Shown in pieces: positions 1 through 6,080 of a stretch of 6,879 nucleotides of DNA. How positions within the stretch are numbered: position 1 is the first letter of the stretch; every line of letters starts with the position of its first letter. A model generated the notes under the pieces. It made no database searches and was not told the DNA's origin. It saw only the letters and a program-made list of their open reading frames with translations. A program made the translations under genes and the position numbers. Source of the stretch: Bryobacterales bacterium (GTDB lineage Bacteria; Acidobacteriota; Terriglobia; Bryobacterales; Bryobacteraceae); the NCBI GenBank assembly GCA_030838885.1, contig JAUZEU010000161.1, forward strand, positions 1-6,879, given 5' to 3'.

Positions 1-223
1 CCATCTGCGTCTTCCAGTTGACCGGACCACCAAAGCCGATACCGCATCGCTCAAACCGCTCGTCGGCATCCCAATCCCGGATCAGCGGGGTGAGGGTTTC
101 CAGCAGCCTCTCACGACCACCTTCCCGATCAGTGGCGCGACTTTCGCGGTGGATCATGCGCTCACCATCAAAAGCGGCAACCGTGAACTTCGTACCCCCG
201 ATGTCGATCACGAGGGTTTTCAT
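1..223 (-). CDS. ROK-family sugar kinase (N-terminal part, cut by window edge)
   Basis: The protein begins MKTLVIDIGGTKFTVAAF and is open to the left edge, so only about 74 N-terminal residues are visible. DIGGTK at residues 7-12 is the phosphate-1 (ATP-binding) motif of ROK and hexokinase-fold kinases. 'GIGFGGPV' near residues 62-69 matches the GIGxPGPV strand-turn typical of ROK proteins. Family members phosphorylate glucose, N-acetylmannosamine, fructose or related sugars in the cytoplasm, or act as repressors. There is no helix-turn-helix before DIGGTK, so a kinase is more likely than a repressor. The catalytic Asp and the zinc-binding HxGxGCxxC motif would lie outside the window, so activity and substrate cannot be judged. 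The ATG overlaps the stop of the upstream phosphatase gene (ATGA), which suggests translational coupling. No clear Shine-Dalgarno precedes it. Confidence 0.85.
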   Translation of the reverse strand, partial: MKTLVIDIGGTKFTVAAFDGERMIHRESRATDREGGRERLLETLTPLIRDWDADERFERCGIGFGGPVNWKTQM

Positions 224-1017
224 TGGCCCAAAACCAATTCCAGTAGTCCGGGCTCCAGGTAGTTCGGGATGATGTGGTCGGCTCCGGCAGCAGCCAGCCA
301 GCCCCGTTTTTTGGGGTCCACCTCAACGCAATCCGGCTCCAGCGTAGCCACACCGATCGCAGTACCGCCCACTGCCTTGGTCTCCTCGATCTCCACCCGG
401 CCATCACCGAAGGTGAGGATGGCGCCACCCGGAATTCCTGAACCGACGAGACGCGCCAGCAACTCTCTCTTGGTCAGGCTGGTGCTGGCCGAGCCGTACA
501 TCCCGGTGAAATAGCATTCGATATTGAGGAGCCTGGCTTCCCTCAATATCTCGTTGTGCGCTGTTCCACTGGCCAGATAGATCTCCAGATTCCGACCCTG
601 CACTGCCTGCAGCAAAGCCCGTGCACCTGGCACGAGCAAAGCATCCGGAGAGATACGACCCTCTTCGGCTGCGCTCAGCCGGTCGGCGCGCACATGCTCC
701 AGGCGTTCCATAAATTCGGCCTTGTAAGCCTCAGGGGATTCCGGCTCGCCACCCAGCCGCCACACGTGTTCCGCGAATGCTTCCATTTGATGAACCGTGT
801 CTTTACCGGTAAAGCGCGCCACGTAGTCTTCCGCCTCAGACCGAAGTGCATGGGCGTCATTAGCCAGCGGCCCGAGAGTTTCCATCATCATGTCGAGCAT
901 GATTTCCATCCAACCGGCGCGCACCGTTGCCAATGTTCCGTCAAAGTCAAATATCACTGCGCGGGCCGGCAGCCGCGAACCGTACCCCAAACGTTCGATC
1001 ACGATTCGTATTCTCAC
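220..1017 (-). CDS. HAD-superfamily hydrolase (phosphoglycolate/beta-phosphoglucomutase-like)
   Basis: This is a 265-residue cytoplasmic phosphatase-like protein if translation starts at the GTG at 1017. HAD motif I is VIFDFDGTLA, with nucleophile D24 and acid/base D26. Motif II is LASGT (S150). Motif III Lys is K183 in SLTKRELL. Motif IV is FGDGRVEIEETK, whose D205 should help hold Mg2+. The helical region between motifs I and II (about residues 35-125) is a C1 cap, as in phosphoglycolate phosphatases and beta-phosphoglucomutases. Such enzymes hydrolyse or transfer phosphate on small sugar phosphates. The substrate is unknown. Coupling to a ROK kinase gene through a 4-base overlap suggests a shared sugar pathway. 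The start is uncertain. GTG at 1002 has a better-spaced purine stretch (GAGA) upstream. A TTG at 1110 would extend the frame by 31 residues but would run into the divergent lyase gene. Confidence 0.85.
   Translation of the reverse strand: MRIRIVIERLGYGSRLPARAVIFDFDGTLATVRAGWMEIMLDMMMETLGPLANDAHALRSEAEDYVARFTGKDTVHQMEAFAEHVWRLGGEPESPEAYKAEFMERLEHVRADRLSAAEEGRISPDALLVPGARALLQAVQGRNLEIYLASGTAHNEILREARLLNIECYFTGMYGSASTSLTKRELLARLVGSGIPGGAILTFGDGRVEIEETKAVGGTAIGVATLEPDCVEVDPKKRGWLAAAGADHIIPNYLEPGLLELVLGQ
520..550. repeat. Perfect 10-base inverted repeat inside the phosphatase gene
   Basis: GATATTGAGG (520-529) and CCTCAATATC (541-550) are exact reverse complements separated by 11 bases. Within the loop, AGC and GCT can add a short inner stem. 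The element lies mid-gene, over codons for EILREARLLNIE of the phosphatase, and has no U-tract, so it is not a typical terminator. Confidence 0.6.
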
Positions 1018-1044
1018 ACGCCCGTTATGCCAAACTGTTGTGAG
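1018..1044. other. Divergent intergenic gap between phosphatase and lyase genes
   Basis: Only 27 bases separate the chosen GTG starts of the two divergent genes. This is too short for two ordinary back-to-back promoters, so at least one promoter must lie inside the opposite gene or one start must be further downstream. I see no convincing -35/-10 pair or operator palindrome within it. Confidence 0.5.
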
Positions 1045-1048
1045 GTGA
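1042..1048 (+). promoter_or_regulatory. Strong Shine-Dalgarno sequence GAGGTGA for the lyase gene
   Basis: GAGGTGA is a 7-base match to the complement of the 16S rRNA 3' end. It overlaps the GTG at 1045, so it cannot serve that codon. It lies too far downstream to serve the ATG at 1027. Counting from the end of GAGG (1045), an 8-base gap leads to the in-frame ATT at 1054, the usual spacing for initiation. Initiation at ATT would give a leader reading (M)VTRRALLGQ. Confidence 0.5.
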
Positions 1049-2889
1049 GGGGCATTGTCACGCGCCGGGCATTGCTCGGCCAACTCGCGTGCTGCACGGG
1101 CTGGGCACAAAATACCGCAGGGCTGCCACAGGCTGGCGGCGACGACCCTCTGCGCCTTCTGCTACCCGAACACCCGCGCCTGATTCTGCCCGATTCCGAC
1201 CTCGACCGTATTCGGCAACTGGTGCGGGAAAATCCGCTCGCGAGGCGCGTTTACGGCGACCTGGAAAAAGAATGTGATCGCCTGCTCTCAGTGCCGCCTG
1301 TCGAATATAAACTCAACGGGAATCGCCTGCAATCGCAGACACGCCGCGCGATCGACCGCATCACGATCCTCGCACTGATGTACCGGCTGACGAAACGCGA
1401 CCCATGGCTGCGCCGCGCCATCATGGAACTCAACGCCGCAGCTAACTTCCGTGACTGGAACCCCACGCGTTTTGTAGAAACCGCTGAGATGACGTACGCC
1501 TTCGCGATCGGCTACGACTGGCTGTTCAATGCTCTCTCTGTGGAGGAGCGGACGTGGATACGCGAGGCCATTGTCGGTAAAGGCCTGGATCAGGCACTGC
1601 CGATTTATCAAAAGCAGGCGTGGTGGACCAGGGATCGCTTTCATGCGAACGTGGTCTGCAACAGCGCCATGACCATGGGTGCACTCGCAGTCGCGGACGA
1701 GGGTGTGGACAAGAGCGCGCACGATAAGGCAGTGGAGATTTTTCGCGCGGCAATCGATTCCATTCCGCATGGCTTGACGAGCTGGGGAACAGACGGCGGC
1801 TGGCCCGAGGGTCCGTTTTTCGGGGAGTTTGCCGCCCGTTACGCAAGCCTGTTCTTCTCTGCGCTGGAAACGGCATTGGGCAATGATTTCGGCCTCGGCA
1901 GCTACCGCAGCATCGATCGCGCGGGCCGGTACCGGATCTACACGACCGGACCCACGAACCGCGTCTTCAACTTCGGCGATGGGCCTGACGATCCCGGCCC
2001 TGCACCGGAAATGTTCTGGATGGCAAGGCGCTTCAACAACCCCGTGTATGCGTGGAACGAGCAGAAGCAGCTGGAACATACCGTGCATCCCGATGCTTTG
2101 GACATGGCATGGTTCGATCGCGATTCGAAGCCCCCTCAAGCGCCGGCATGGCCGCTTGACTACGTGTTTCATGGTGCATCGGTTGCCACATTCCGCAGCG
2201 CCTGGGAAGACCCGAATGCAGTCTATCTGGCGGTAAAAGGCGGAGACAACAAAGCGGCGCACGCCCATCTGGATCTGGGTGCGTTTGTTCTCGATGCAGG
2301 CGGAGTGCGGTGGGCGGCGGATCTTGGCGCAGACGACTTTACGACTCCCGGACCACAGCGTAACAGCTTTTACCGCGTGCGCACTGAATCGCATAATACG
2401 CTGCTGATCGACGGCGACAACCAGGATACCCGCGCCGAGGCGCACATTACACGCCAGGAAATGACGCCCGATTTCAGCTGGGTTCAGATCGATCTGTCGA
2501 AGGCGAGCCCCAAGGTGAAGCAATGGATAAGGCGCATCGGGATGGCGCAGCGCCAGTCCGTCGTGATTCAGGATTCGCTTCAGTGCGATATGCCGGTGGA
2601 AGTGATCTGGGGCATGATGACGGATGTGGACATGACGGTGAACGGCCCCACGGCCACGCTGCACAGGAACGGGTGGAATCTTACCGCTGAAATCCGTTCT
2701 CCGCGACATGCGGTGTTCGACATCGCACCGGTGCGGCTGGTCAGTTCCCAGTCGCAGAATCCGAAATTTCAGAGGCTTATTGTGCGGCTGCTGGAAAAGG
2801 TGACGGATCTGGATCTGAACATTGTTTTGACTCCGTGGCGCGACGGGCAGACCAAGCCGAAGATCACCGCCCAATTCCCTTCTGTATGA
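1045..2889 (+). CDS. Exported heparinase II/III-like polysaccharide lyase homologue with Tat-like leader
   Basis: This protein has 614 residues from the GTG start. The leader has a twin arginine (TRRALLGQL, residues 6-14) and a short hydrophobic stretch, so export by Tat is likely. Residues about 40-380 resemble the alpha-toroid of heparinase II/III and alginate-lyase-like proteins: RFHANVVCNSAMTMGALA at 198-215 and DGGWPEGPFFGEFAARY at 250-266. The heparinase II/III beta-sandwich follows. Its hallmark KAAHAHLDLGAFVLDAGG (403-420) holds H406 and H408, then AADLG (D426) and ESHNTLLIDG (H450). By family analogy, H406 would be catalytic and H408, D426 and H450 a structural metal site. Relatives cleave uronic-acid polysaccharides by beta-elimination, and the substrate here is unknown. 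The usual Tyr after 'EGP' is Phe (F258/F259), so catalysis may differ. Start choices are ATG 1027, GTG 1045 or ATT 1054. The CAP gene follows after 10 bases. Confidence 0.85.
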   Translation: MRGIVTRRALLGQLACCTGWAQNTAGLPQAGGDDPLRLLLPEHPRLILPDSDLDRIRQLVRENPLARRVYGDLEKECDRLLSVPPVEYKLNGNRLQSQTRRAIDRITILALMYRLTKRDPWLRRAIMELNAAANFRDWNPTRFVETAEMTYAFAIGYDWLFNALSVEERTWIREAIVGKGLDQALPIYQKQAWWTRDRFHANVVCNSAMTMGALAVADEGVDKSAHDKAVEIFRAAIDSIPHGLTSWGTDGGWPEGPFFGEFAARYASLFFSALETALGNDFGLGSYRSIDRAGRYRIYTTGPTNRVFNFGDGPDDPGPAPEMFWMARRFNNPVYAWNEQKQLEHTVHPDALDMAWFDRDSKPPQAPAWPLDYVFHGASVATFRSAWEDPNAVYLAVKGGDNKAAHAHLDLGAFVLDAGGVRWAADLGADDFTTPGPQRNSFYRVRTESHNTLLIDGDNQDTRAEAHITRQEMTPDFSWVQIDLSKASPKVKQWIRRIGMAQRQSVVIQDSLQCDMPVEVIWGMMTDVDMTVNGPTATLHRNGWNLTAEIRSPRHAVFDIAPVRLVSSQSQNPKFQRLIVRLLEKVTDLDLNIVLTPWRDGQTKPKITAQFPSV

Positions 2890-2899
2890 GACGTGCTGT

Positions 2900-3385
2900 A
2901 TGACGCGGCGGTGTTTGTTGCAGACTGGTTTTGCCGTGACGGCGAGCGCCTCACTGAGGCCGGACACCATTGTACGCCGGATTTTCAATCGCATCAATGA
3001 GCTTCGGGGTGAAAGTGGCGTGGAAGCACTGCTGTGGTCCGGACCACTCGCCCGATGCGCGACGGAGCAGAGTCTTCGCAAAGACCGGCTGCGTTTTCCC
3101 GGCCACAACGACCCGGAACGCGGCAGCGTCTCGCAACGCCTGCAGGCTGCCGGGATCCCGTGGGTACGTTGCGGCGAGAACATCTTCTCTGAGCGGGGCT
3201 ATGCCGATCCGGTGCACTTTGCGGTCGTGTCCTGGTGGTACAGCCCAGGGCACCAGGAGAACTTGCTGAATCCGGAGTTCACACAGACTGGAGTTGGTGT
3301 GGCAGAGAGTGCCGACGGGACTTTCTTCGTGACACAGATTTTCGTGCACCCGCCGCCAATTCCGCCTAAACCGGTAAGGAGATAG
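2900..3385 (+). CDS. Secreted CAP-domain (SCP/PR-1, YkwD-like) protein
   Basis: This small protein has 161 residues. The N-terminus MTRRCLLQTGFAVTASAS has a twin-arginine motif (R3 R4), a short hydrophobic stretch and a possible AxA cleavage site after residue 17. The mature part is a single CAP domain: 'FNRINELRGESG' (29-40) is the typical first helix, GHND (H69) and CGENIF (E93) carry two cavity residues, and SPGHQENLLNPEF (115-127) contains the second His (H118). 'TGVGVA' then leads to the final strand. The length fits bacterial YkwD-type proteins. The biochemical role of bacterial CAP proteins is largely unknown; sterol or lipid binding and protease-like activity are proposed for other members. 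The ATG lies 10 bases after the lyase stop, so the two are probably co-transcribed and both exported. Only a weak GAGA precedes the start. The tail (PPPIPPKPVRR) is proline-rich and its coding DNA overlaps the convergent kinase gene. Confidence 0.88.
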   Translation: MTRRCLLQTGFAVTASASLRPDTIVRRIFNRINELRGESGVEALLWSGPLARCATEQSLRKDRLRFPGHNDPERGSVSQRLQAAGIPWVRCGENIFSERGYADPVHFAVVSWWYSPGHQENLLNPEFTQTGVGVAESADGTFFVTQIFVHPPPIPPKPVRR

Positions 3386-4721
3386 TCGCTTCGCAGCCTG
3401 GACCCGGCGCCCGATTCTTTAGCATGACGGTTCCGCCATGCGCTTCGGCAATCTGGCGGCTCAGAAACAGACCGATGCCCGATCCGCCCGGCTTGGTCGT
3501 AAAAAACGGCACAAACAGGTTAGTGGGATTCGCAATGCCGTGGCCTTCGTCATCCACCAGGATATCGACCGCGGCGAACTCCTGCCGCCATGTTACCTGC
3601 ACGCCGGCGCCGTGTTCGCTCCCACGTTCCAACGACGCATCCACGGCGTTACGAACGATGTTGATAAGCAGTTGGTCCAGTTGATCAGGGTCTGCACGAA
3701 TGGTGAGGTCGGGTCCGGGCGTCACCAGGATGCGCAGCCGCTGTTCCAGGCGGACGACTCTATCAATCCACTCCACGACTCTCACGTTCTGCGGCTTTGG
3801 TTCCGGCAAACGGGCCAGTCTTGCGTACGCGCCTGTGAACCTGTTCAGCGCATCGCAGCGGTTTGAAATCACGTTCAGACCGGAACGAACATCGTCTTTC
3901 CAATCATCCGGCATGGGCTCGCGGGCAACCAGTGAAAGGAGGCTTGAGGAAAGCGACTTCACTGGTGTGAGGGAATTGTTGATCTCGTGCCCCAAAACCC
4001 GCACCAGACGCTGCCATGCGTGCAGTTCTTCTTCGCGCAGCGGGCGGGTGATGTCGGAGAGCACCAGTAAAGTGTGGCGGTGTCCGCTTTCCCGGAAGTT
4101 GCCGCGCCGAACGCTCCACAAGCCGAAGCCGCCCCGAAAGGTCGCGCGCGTTACGGAAGAGACTTTGCCGGTGAGGTAAGGCGCAAGGCCCAAATGCTCG
4201 GCAGGCTCGCCCATGGCCTGTTCCGCGGTCATCAGGATTAGTTGCTCGCCCGATTTGTTGATAAGGCGGAGAAGACCGTGGGCGTCGAAAGCAAAAATGG
4301 CGACGTCGATTTCGCTGATGACCTTCTGCAGCAGGGCCGTTGCTTCCATCGCGCCTAACCGCTGTTCATGCAGCGTCTCCGCCATCTCGTTGATCTGGGC
4401 ATAGACTTCGCCCAGACTGCCGCGATCGTCCATGCGGAGCCGAAATGAAAAGTCGCCATCTCTGAGCGCACCCAGCAGGTTGGCGAGCGTGCGCATGGAG
4501 TAGGCAAAGCGGTCCTTTACTGAAGCCGCGAAACCAAGCCATGCCAGCACCACAATGATGCCGACTGTCCATCGGGTGCTGCCGGTGTAATCTCCTGTGC
4601 CCAGCAGGATTGCCGTGGCGACCATAGCCGGAGCGCCCGCGCAGAGGGAAAGCAGGAAGATTCTACGCTCGAAGGTGAGCCAGCGCTTTCTGAAGTTTCT
4701 GCGGAAAGCCTGCCCGGCCAT
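3366..4721 (-). CDS. Membrane sensor histidine kinase, NtrY-like
   Basis: This kinase has 451 residues. Two membrane segments lie at about 20-42 and 51-67, joined by a loop of about 8 residues (GDYTGSTR). A HAMP-like linker (about 70-120) and a PAS domain (about 129-230) follow. The phosphoacceptor H box is RVLGHEINNSLTP, with H245. The ATPase domain has an N box (LLINIVRNAVDA, N358), G1 box DDEGHGI (391-396, with D391), F box FVPFFTTK (403-410) and G2 box GGSGIGL (412-418). HEINNSLTP and the PAS arrangement are typical of NtrY/NtrB-type kinases that pair with NtrC-family regulators. The adjacent regulator is the obvious partner, since its TAA and this ATG overlap by one base (TAATG). With almost no extracytoplasmic part, the signal is probably cytoplasmic (PAS), within the membrane, or delivered by the co-encoded ABC transporter. 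The 3' end overlaps the CAP gene by 20 bases. Confidence 0.92.
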   Translation of the reverse strand: MAGQAFRRNFRKRWLTFERRIFLLSLCAGAPAMVATAILLGTGDYTGSTRWTVGIIVVLAWLGFAASVKDRFAYSMRTLANLLGALRDGDFSFRLRMDDRGSLGEVYAQINEMAETLHEQRLGAMEATALLQKVISEIDVAIFAFDAHGLLRLINKSGEQLILMTAEQAMGEPAEHLGLAPYLTGKVSSVTRATFRGGFGLWSVRRGNFRESGHRHTLLVLSDITRPLREEELHAWQRLVRVLGHEINNSLTPVKSLSSSLLSLVAREPMPDDWKDDVRSGLNVISNRCDALNRFTGAYARLARLPEPKPQNVRVVEWIDRVVRLEQRLRILVTPGPDLTIRADPDQLDQLLINIVRNAVDASLERGSEHGAGVQVTWRQEFAAVDILVDDEGHGIANPTNLFVPFFTTKPGGSGIGLFLSRQIAEAHGGTVMLKNRAPGPGCEATISLPV

Positions 4722-6076
4722 TACGCGATACCGTAGCGGTCCAGCCGTCGGTAGAGCGCACTGCGGCTCAGCCCCAGAGCATTCGCGGCCTTGCTGACAT
4801 TGCCCTCGTACTTCGCCATGGCCTTGCGGATCAGCAATGCTTCCACCTGTTCCAGACTGAGTTCTTCCAGCCTTTGCGGCGTACGGCCTCCGCGAAGACC
4901 GAAATCCGCCGCCTGGATTTTATCGCCCTGGGCGAGAAGCACCGCGCGCTCAATGGCATGTTGCAGTTCGCGCACGTTGCCTGGCCAGTCGTGCTCCAGC
5001 ATGGTGCGCATAGCTGCCGCATCGAACTCGCCCGCGCGCTTTCGGTACTTCATGGCGTAGCTGGAGAGGAAGAAACTGGCGAGCGCCGGGATGTCTTCGC
5101 GCCGTTCGCGCAAAGGGGGCAGATGAATTTCGATAGCATTCAGGCGATATAGCAGATCGGCACGAAACCGGCCCGCAGTCACTTCCGCGCCCAGTTCCGC
5201 GTTCGTCGCGGAGAGCACCCGAACGTCTACTTTGATAGTGCGCGAGGATCCTACGCGTTCGAGTTCGCCGGTCTGCAGCACTCGCAGAAGCCGCGCCTGC
5301 TGGGTGCCGCTGATGTTGGCGATTTCGTCGAGAAACAGAGTGCCGCCGTCAGCCAGTTCGAAACGGCCCACGCGGTCGGATTTTGCATCTGTAAAAGCGC
5401 CGCGCACGTGGCCGAACAGCTCGCTTTCGAAGACGCCTTCGGAGAGGCCACCCGCATTGACGGTCACCAGGCGGCGGCCGTTGCGCTGCGAGACTGCATG
5501 AATGGTTTGCGCCACTACTTCTTTGCCTGTGCCAGGTTCGCCGGTGATGAGGATGTTCGCGTCGGACGGGCCCACGTCGCCAATGATTCGCAGGACCTGC
5601 TTCATGGCAGGGGACTCCGCGATGAAAGTCGGCCGATCCACGGCGCGCAAAACGCGGTCTTCCGCTTCCAGTTTCCGGGCGGTCCGGAGTGCCCGGCCAA
5701 GCTCTACCTGTGTATTAACAATCGCCAGTACGCGCGCATTTTCCCAAGGCTTTTGAATGAAGTCGCGTGCGCCACGGCGCATGGCTTCCACTGCTATATC
5801 AACACTGCCCCATGCCGTCATGACGATCACCGGCAGCAGTGAATCACGTGCCTGAATCGCGCGCAGAAGGTCCAGCCCTTCTGCGCCGGACGTGGTGTCG
5901 CGGGCGTAGTTAAGGTCAATAATCGCGCCGTCGAAATCTTTGGTTTCCAGCAGGTCCAGCACGGCGGAGGGAGAATTGGCCTGCTCGGTCTGAAACCCTT
6001 CGGGCTTCAGCAACAACCGTAAGGCTTCCAGAACGTCGGGTTGATCGTCCGCAATGAGAATACGGGGTGCGGCCAT
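4721..6076 (-). CDS. NtrC-family sigma-54-dependent response regulator
   Basis: This regulator has 451 residues from the ATG at 6076 (MAAPRILIADD). An ATG at 6100 would add 8 residues and overlap the ABC gene by 20 bases. The receiver domain (1-125) has acidic pocket D10/D11, phosphoacceptor D54, T87 and K109. The loop after D54 (NYARDTTSGAEG) is longer than usual. The AAA+ domain (about 150-385) has Walker A GEPGTGKE (179-186), the sigma-54 contact loop as GAFTDA (226-231) instead of GAFTGA, Walker B LFLDE (D250, E251) and the arginine-rich LPPLRERRED. A Fis-type helix-turn-helix closes the protein (EGNVSKAANALGLSRSALY, about 424-442). Phosphorylation should trigger assembly into a ring that remodels sigma-54 polymerase at distant enhancers. 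It is encoded between the ABC ATPase gene (4-base gap) and the kinase gene, so this exporter is a likely target of control. Confidence 0.92.
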   Translation of the reverse strand: MAAPRILIADDQPDVLEALRLLLKPEGFQTEQANSPSAVLDLLETKDFDGAIIDLNYARDTTSGAEGLDLLRAIQARDSLLPVIVMTAWGSVDIAVEAMRRGARDFIQKPWENARVLAIVNTQVELGRALRTARKLEAEDRVLRAVDRPTFIAESPAMKQVLRIIGDVGPSDANILITGEPGTGKEVVAQTIHAVSQRNGRRLVTVNAGGLSEGVFESELFGHVRGAFTDAKSDRVGRFELADGGTLFLDEIANISGTQQARLLRVLQTGELERVGSSRTIKVDVRVLSATNAELGAEVTAGRFRADLLYRLNAIEIHLPPLRERREDIPALASFFLSSYAMKYRKRAGEFDAAAMRTMLEHDWPGNVRELQHAIERAVLLAQGDKIQAADFGLRGGRTPQRLEELSLEQVEALLIRKAMAKYEGNVSKAANALGLSRSALYRRLDRYGIA

Positions 6077-6080
6077 GGGC

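Noticed and set aside
927..955. Possible sigma-70 promoter for the lyase gene (TTGCCA with AATATC 17 bases later)
   Set aside because: The -10 half matches the consensus at only three of six positions and the site lies inside the phosphatase coding sequence near motif I. There is too little to call it.
556..1026. In-frame upstream extension of the lyase gene to 556
   Set aside because: It overlaps the phosphatase gene almost completely. The extra residues look like antisense translation and would place the Tat leader in mid-protein.
1018..1110. Longer phosphatase reading frame starting at TTG 1110
   Set aside because: It would cover the lyase start region and leader, and the added 31 residues precede the HAD fold without any family-like sequence.
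1288..3183. A 631-codon open frame on the minus strand opposite the lyase and CAP genes
   Set aside because: Its translation is rich in Arg, His, Pro and Cys with no recognisable domain. The plus-strand frame carries clear heparinase and CAP motifs, so this is an antisense shadow favoured by high GC.
3386..3430. Terminator between the convergent CAP and kinase genes
   Set aside because: No GC-rich inverted repeat followed by a T-run is present on either strand, and the stretch is kinase coding sequence.
3438..4179. Plus-strand open frames across the kinase gene
   Set aside because: No domain motifs are present, and the minus-strand frame contains all histidine kinase boxes in order.
5520..5540. 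TGGCACAGGCAAAG on the minus strand as a sigma-54 site
   Set aside because: The base pair at the -12 position is GA rather than GC, and the sequence encodes the Walker A region of the regulator.
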